Shown here piece after piece: positions 62,084 through 64,000 of a DNA stretch of 64,000 nt; within the stretch, counting starts at the first letter, position 1; each line of letters opens with the position of its first letter. This stretch comes from Chthonomonas sp. UBA1950 (lineage in GTDB: Bacteria; Armatimonadota; Fimbriimonadia; Fimbriimonadales; Fimbriimonadaceae). The position numbers and the translations under genes are program-made. The notes under the pieces were generated by a model, which was given only the letters and a program-made list of their open reading frames with translations, was not told the origin of the DNA and ran no database searches. The stretch is taken from the NCBI GenBank assembly GCA_002336105.1, contig DDEQ01000041.1, positions 62,598 through 126,597 on the forward strand, written 5' to 3'.

Positions 62084-62468
62084 CCTCTCTTGCTGTCGGT
62101 TCTTTGGACGCTTCTGGTCAGCAAGGTAGTGGTCAGTACACTGTAGGTCTTAAGCCCTACGGTTTACATGACTAAGCTTTGCTGATGAGCGATCCGACAA
62201 TGGTCAAATCGGGCTTTTGTGCCTGTTTTTGACCAAAAACTTCATAATCCAGGCGATTAGACGTCTTTGCGCCTTGTTTTTTTACGGGGCATTCGCCATA
62301 ATCGGAGAAGCGTAGGATGCGCGTCCAACCGGCGACTAATCCGTAGAACGGAACGAGGAAGCTCATAGGAAACTCAAGGAAGTTATGAGAGTCCGAGTCC
62401 CGCCAAGCGAGGCGTCACTGTAGGTTGCTCGTCCAACGCAACACTCCCTAGGAGCAAACTACAAAAAT
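62084..62468 (+). other. Upstream region of the second SLH porin
   Basis: These 385 bases lie between two SLH porin genes. A small reverse frame (62172-62366, 64 residues) has no ribosome site or family resemblance and I do not call it. The segment 62440-62468 holds AGGAG (62450-62454), 14 bases before the porin ATG, a long spacing. No clear hairpin terminator is seen after the first porin. Confidence 0.5.
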
Positions 62469-64000
62469 ATGAAGCGAACTCTCAAGTACGCACTCACGGC
62501 AACCTTCGCAGCAGCGTTGGTTATCCCAGCCGTCGCTCAGGATACATTCCCTGACGTTCCTGCAAATCACTGGGCTTACGAAGCTCTTGCTAAGTTGAAG
62601 AAGGAAGGCCTTCTCGTTGGCTACCCAGACGGACTTTATCGCGGTTCACGCGCAGCTACTCGATACGAGCTCGCTGTTGCTATCCACGCCGTCTACACCA
62701 ACCTCAAGACAGTCACCGACGGTCTCCAGACCCAGATTGACGCTCTTAAGAACGCCACCCCAACCACCACCGGCGAAAAGGTCGACCTCACGGACATCCG
62801 AAATGCTATTTCGGCTCTCCAGAGCGACGTCAACACCGTTAAGGCATATGGCGACAACATCGCTTCCCTCAAGAAGCTCGCTGACACGTTCGAGAAAGAG
62901 CTCCGCTCACTCGGCGTAGATGTCGAAGCTCTCAAGAAGGACCTCAGCGACATCGCAGATCGAGTTGCTAAGCTCGAGAAGCGAAAGCCAACCGTCGACA
63001 TCAGCGGCGACTTCAACATCGCTGTTCTTGCTGGCAACAGCCGAGATGATCGATTGGGTCTTGACAAGGATGGCCACGTTAATGGATTCTCCGCAGCTGG
63101 CCCTGTTGGCTTGACCAAGGACGCAACCATCCTCCACGAGGGCGCGTTCACGTTCAAGGGCACCAACGAGACCGGTCCTACTTGGAAGGCAACCCTCGTC
63201 GTCGGTAACTTGTTCCCGACCTACGGCGGCACCTCCACGTTCACCGGCGGTCCTTACGTTGAGGCTTCAACCGATACGTACTTCTCTGAGTTCTCAGCTA
63301 AGTTCAACACCTCAATCGCAGGTCTTGGATTTGATGTTGAGGCTGGTCGAGTTGGATACAAGATCAATCCTTGGATTCTTTCCCGACCGAAGACCAGCAG
63401 CTACTTGGTCACCGACCGAATTGCTGATGGCAAGTACACCTTCGACGGCGCGATCCTCGGCTTCAACTTCGGTTCAGCCAAGCTCGACGTTATCGCTGGT
63501 AAGAACAGCAAGCGACTTTCACAGTCCGGTATCGACATCAACCCAATGGTTGTTTCGAACATGCGCGTTCCTGGTTTCGACAGCACCAATTCGATCGACC
63601 GATCACTGGGCCTGAACCTGAACGTTCCTCTTACCTCCGCTGGTAACCTCAACCTCGCTTACCTCTGGCTCGATAGCGACGCAACAACCTTGACCGTTCC
63701 ATCCAGCATCAAGACTGGTAACCGAATTGCAGTCTTCGGCGGCGACGCTGACTTCTCATTCGGCAAGATCAAGGTCACCGGTGGCTACCACAAGAGCAAC
63801 CTGCAGAACAACAACAGCAACGTCATCGATGATGACAACTCTGCTTGGAATGCTGGTCTCTCCTATGCTGGTTCAAACTGGAACCTCGGCGCTTCCTACG
63901 CCGAAATCGAAGCTAACTACGTTGCTCCTGGCGATTGGGACCGAGTTGCAGTTATTCGCAACCCAGCCAACGTTAAGGGCTTCATCGTTAACGGCGACCT
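62469..64000 (+). CDS. SLH-domain outer-membrane beta-barrel protein (3' end outside window)
   Basis: The first 510 codons are in view. The signal peptide (KRTLKYALTATFAAALVIPAVAQ) is followed by an SLH domain (about 27-70, FPDVPANHWAYEALAKLKKE and TRYELAVAIHAVY), a coiled coil (about 85-180) and the start of a beta barrel (from about 180). It parallels the previous gene throughout: DLTDIRN, VKAYG, FEKEL and GNSRDD recur. Codon choice is strongly biased to C-ending and a few preferred codons, unlike most neighbours, as expected for an abundant major envelope protein. Confidence 0.95.
   Translation, partial: MKRTLKYALTATFAAALVIPAVAQDTFPDVPANHWAYEALAKLKKEGLLVGYPDGLYRGSRAATRYELAVAIHAVYTNLKTVTDGLQTQIDALKNATPTTTGEKVDLTDIRNAISALQSDVNTVKAYGDNIASLKKLADTFEKELRSLGVDVEALKKDLSDIADRVAKLEKRKPTVDISGDFNIAVLAGNSRDDRLGLDKDGHVNGFSAAGPVGLTKDATILHEGAFTFKGTNETGPTWKATLVVGNLFPTYGGTSTFTGGPYVEASTDTYFSEFSAKFNTSIAGLGFDVEAGRVGYKINPWILSRPKTSSYLVTDRIADGKYTFDGAILGFNFGSAKLDVIAGKNSKRLSQSGIDINPMVVSNMRVPGFDSTNSIDRSLGLNLNVPLTSAGNLNLAYLWLDSDATTLTVPSSIKTGNRIAVFGGDADFSFGKIKVTGGYHKSNLQNNNSNVIDDDNSAWNAGLSYAGSNWNLGASYAEIEANYVAPGDWDRVAVIRNPANVKGFIVNGD

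Noticed and set aside
62172..62366. Small reverse open frame of 64 codons between the SLH porins
   Set aside because: There is no ribosome site, family resemblance or neighbour support, and it is a short frame in a non-coding region.
1..64000. CRISPR arrays, insertion sequences, integrases and prophage genes
   Set aside because: I looked for spaced direct repeats, transposase or integrase motifs and phage modules and found none. Both tRNA genes are intact with no nearby integrase.

Overview
The window looks like a chromosomal segment of a diderm, flagellated, heterotrophic bacterium, most probably of the phylum Armatimonadota (Fimbriimonadia-like). The assignment is an inference from several traits seen together. 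There are SLH-domain porins at the right end and short PEP-CTERM tails of the PEPTS-xAALGLG-RRRKKSA kind. Base composition is roughly balanced, and GTG and TTG starts are frequent. MqnA points to futalosine-route menaquinone synthesis, and the gene order matches no well-known proteobacterial or firmicute model. Nothing indicates a prophage, insertion sequence, integron or CRISPR array.

Layout. 1-2.8 kb: the end of an RND efflux operon (pump, MarR regulator, TolC-like outer-membrane channel). 3-6.3 kb: pyrG, an unknown small gene, and a reverse flagellar pair (fliS and a FliT-like gene) with a membrane protein. 6.3-8.8 kb: a double FKBP isomerase, an aldo/keto reductase and a PEP-CTERM protein. 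8.8-12.1 kb (reverse): response regulator, secreted S15/CocE hydrolase, LacI regulator. 12.1-17.3 kb: 3-methyladenine glycosylase, an unusual M60-like metalloprotease with a C-type lectin domain, a large secreted esterase and a small unknown. 17.4-21.3 kb: tRNA-Ser, lytic transglycosylase, mqnA and a porin-like barrel without an SLH domain. 21.3-25.8 kb: S9 peptidase, tRNA-Leu and GH36 alpha-galactosidase. 25.9-28.2 kb: a PadR regulator with two duplicated HAAS-type membrane proteins. 28.3-34.6 kb: a spondin-type PEP-CTERM protein, an orphan sugar-binding lipoprotein, a GAF/degenerate-GGDEF protein, a TPR protein and an unknown exported pair. 34.6-37.6 kb: a reverse operon (signal peptidase I, VOC, GNAT, cupin) preceded by a 2TM protein. 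37.7-40.6 kb: AhpD-like protein, M28 peptidase and GH5 glycosidase. 40.7-44.1 kb: a long multi-PAS histidine kinase. 44.4-51.6 kb: GNAT, pnuC, a fused MFS/spermidine-synthase protein, a FlaA1/WbpM-type nucleotide-sugar dehydratase and an acyl-CoA synthetase. 51.6-59.9 kb: chemotaxis receptor, R3H/AAA ATPase, lgt, methyltransferase, KAS III-like enzyme and serS. 60-64 kb: two adjacent SLH-coiled-coil-barrel proteins, the second running off the window.

How the genes fit together. A large share encodes exported hydrolases: S9, S15, M28 and M60-like peptidases, GH36 and GH5 glycosidases, an esterase and a lytic transglycosylase. With the sugar-binding lipoprotein this suggests scavenging of protein and plant- or microbe-derived polysaccharide. 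Flagellar and chemotaxis genes and the PAS kinase fit a motile, sensing cell. The SLH porins probably link the outer membrane to the cell wall, as OmpM-type proteins do in other diderms lacking the Lpp/Pal arrangement. Pseudogene traces are few (about 53.9 kb). The most unusual items are the M60-lectin fusion, the SLH-less porin paralogue, the regular 131-132-residue PAS array, the duplicated HAAS pair under PadR, and the exported pair at 33.2-34.6 kb, which appears to have a leaderless promoter.
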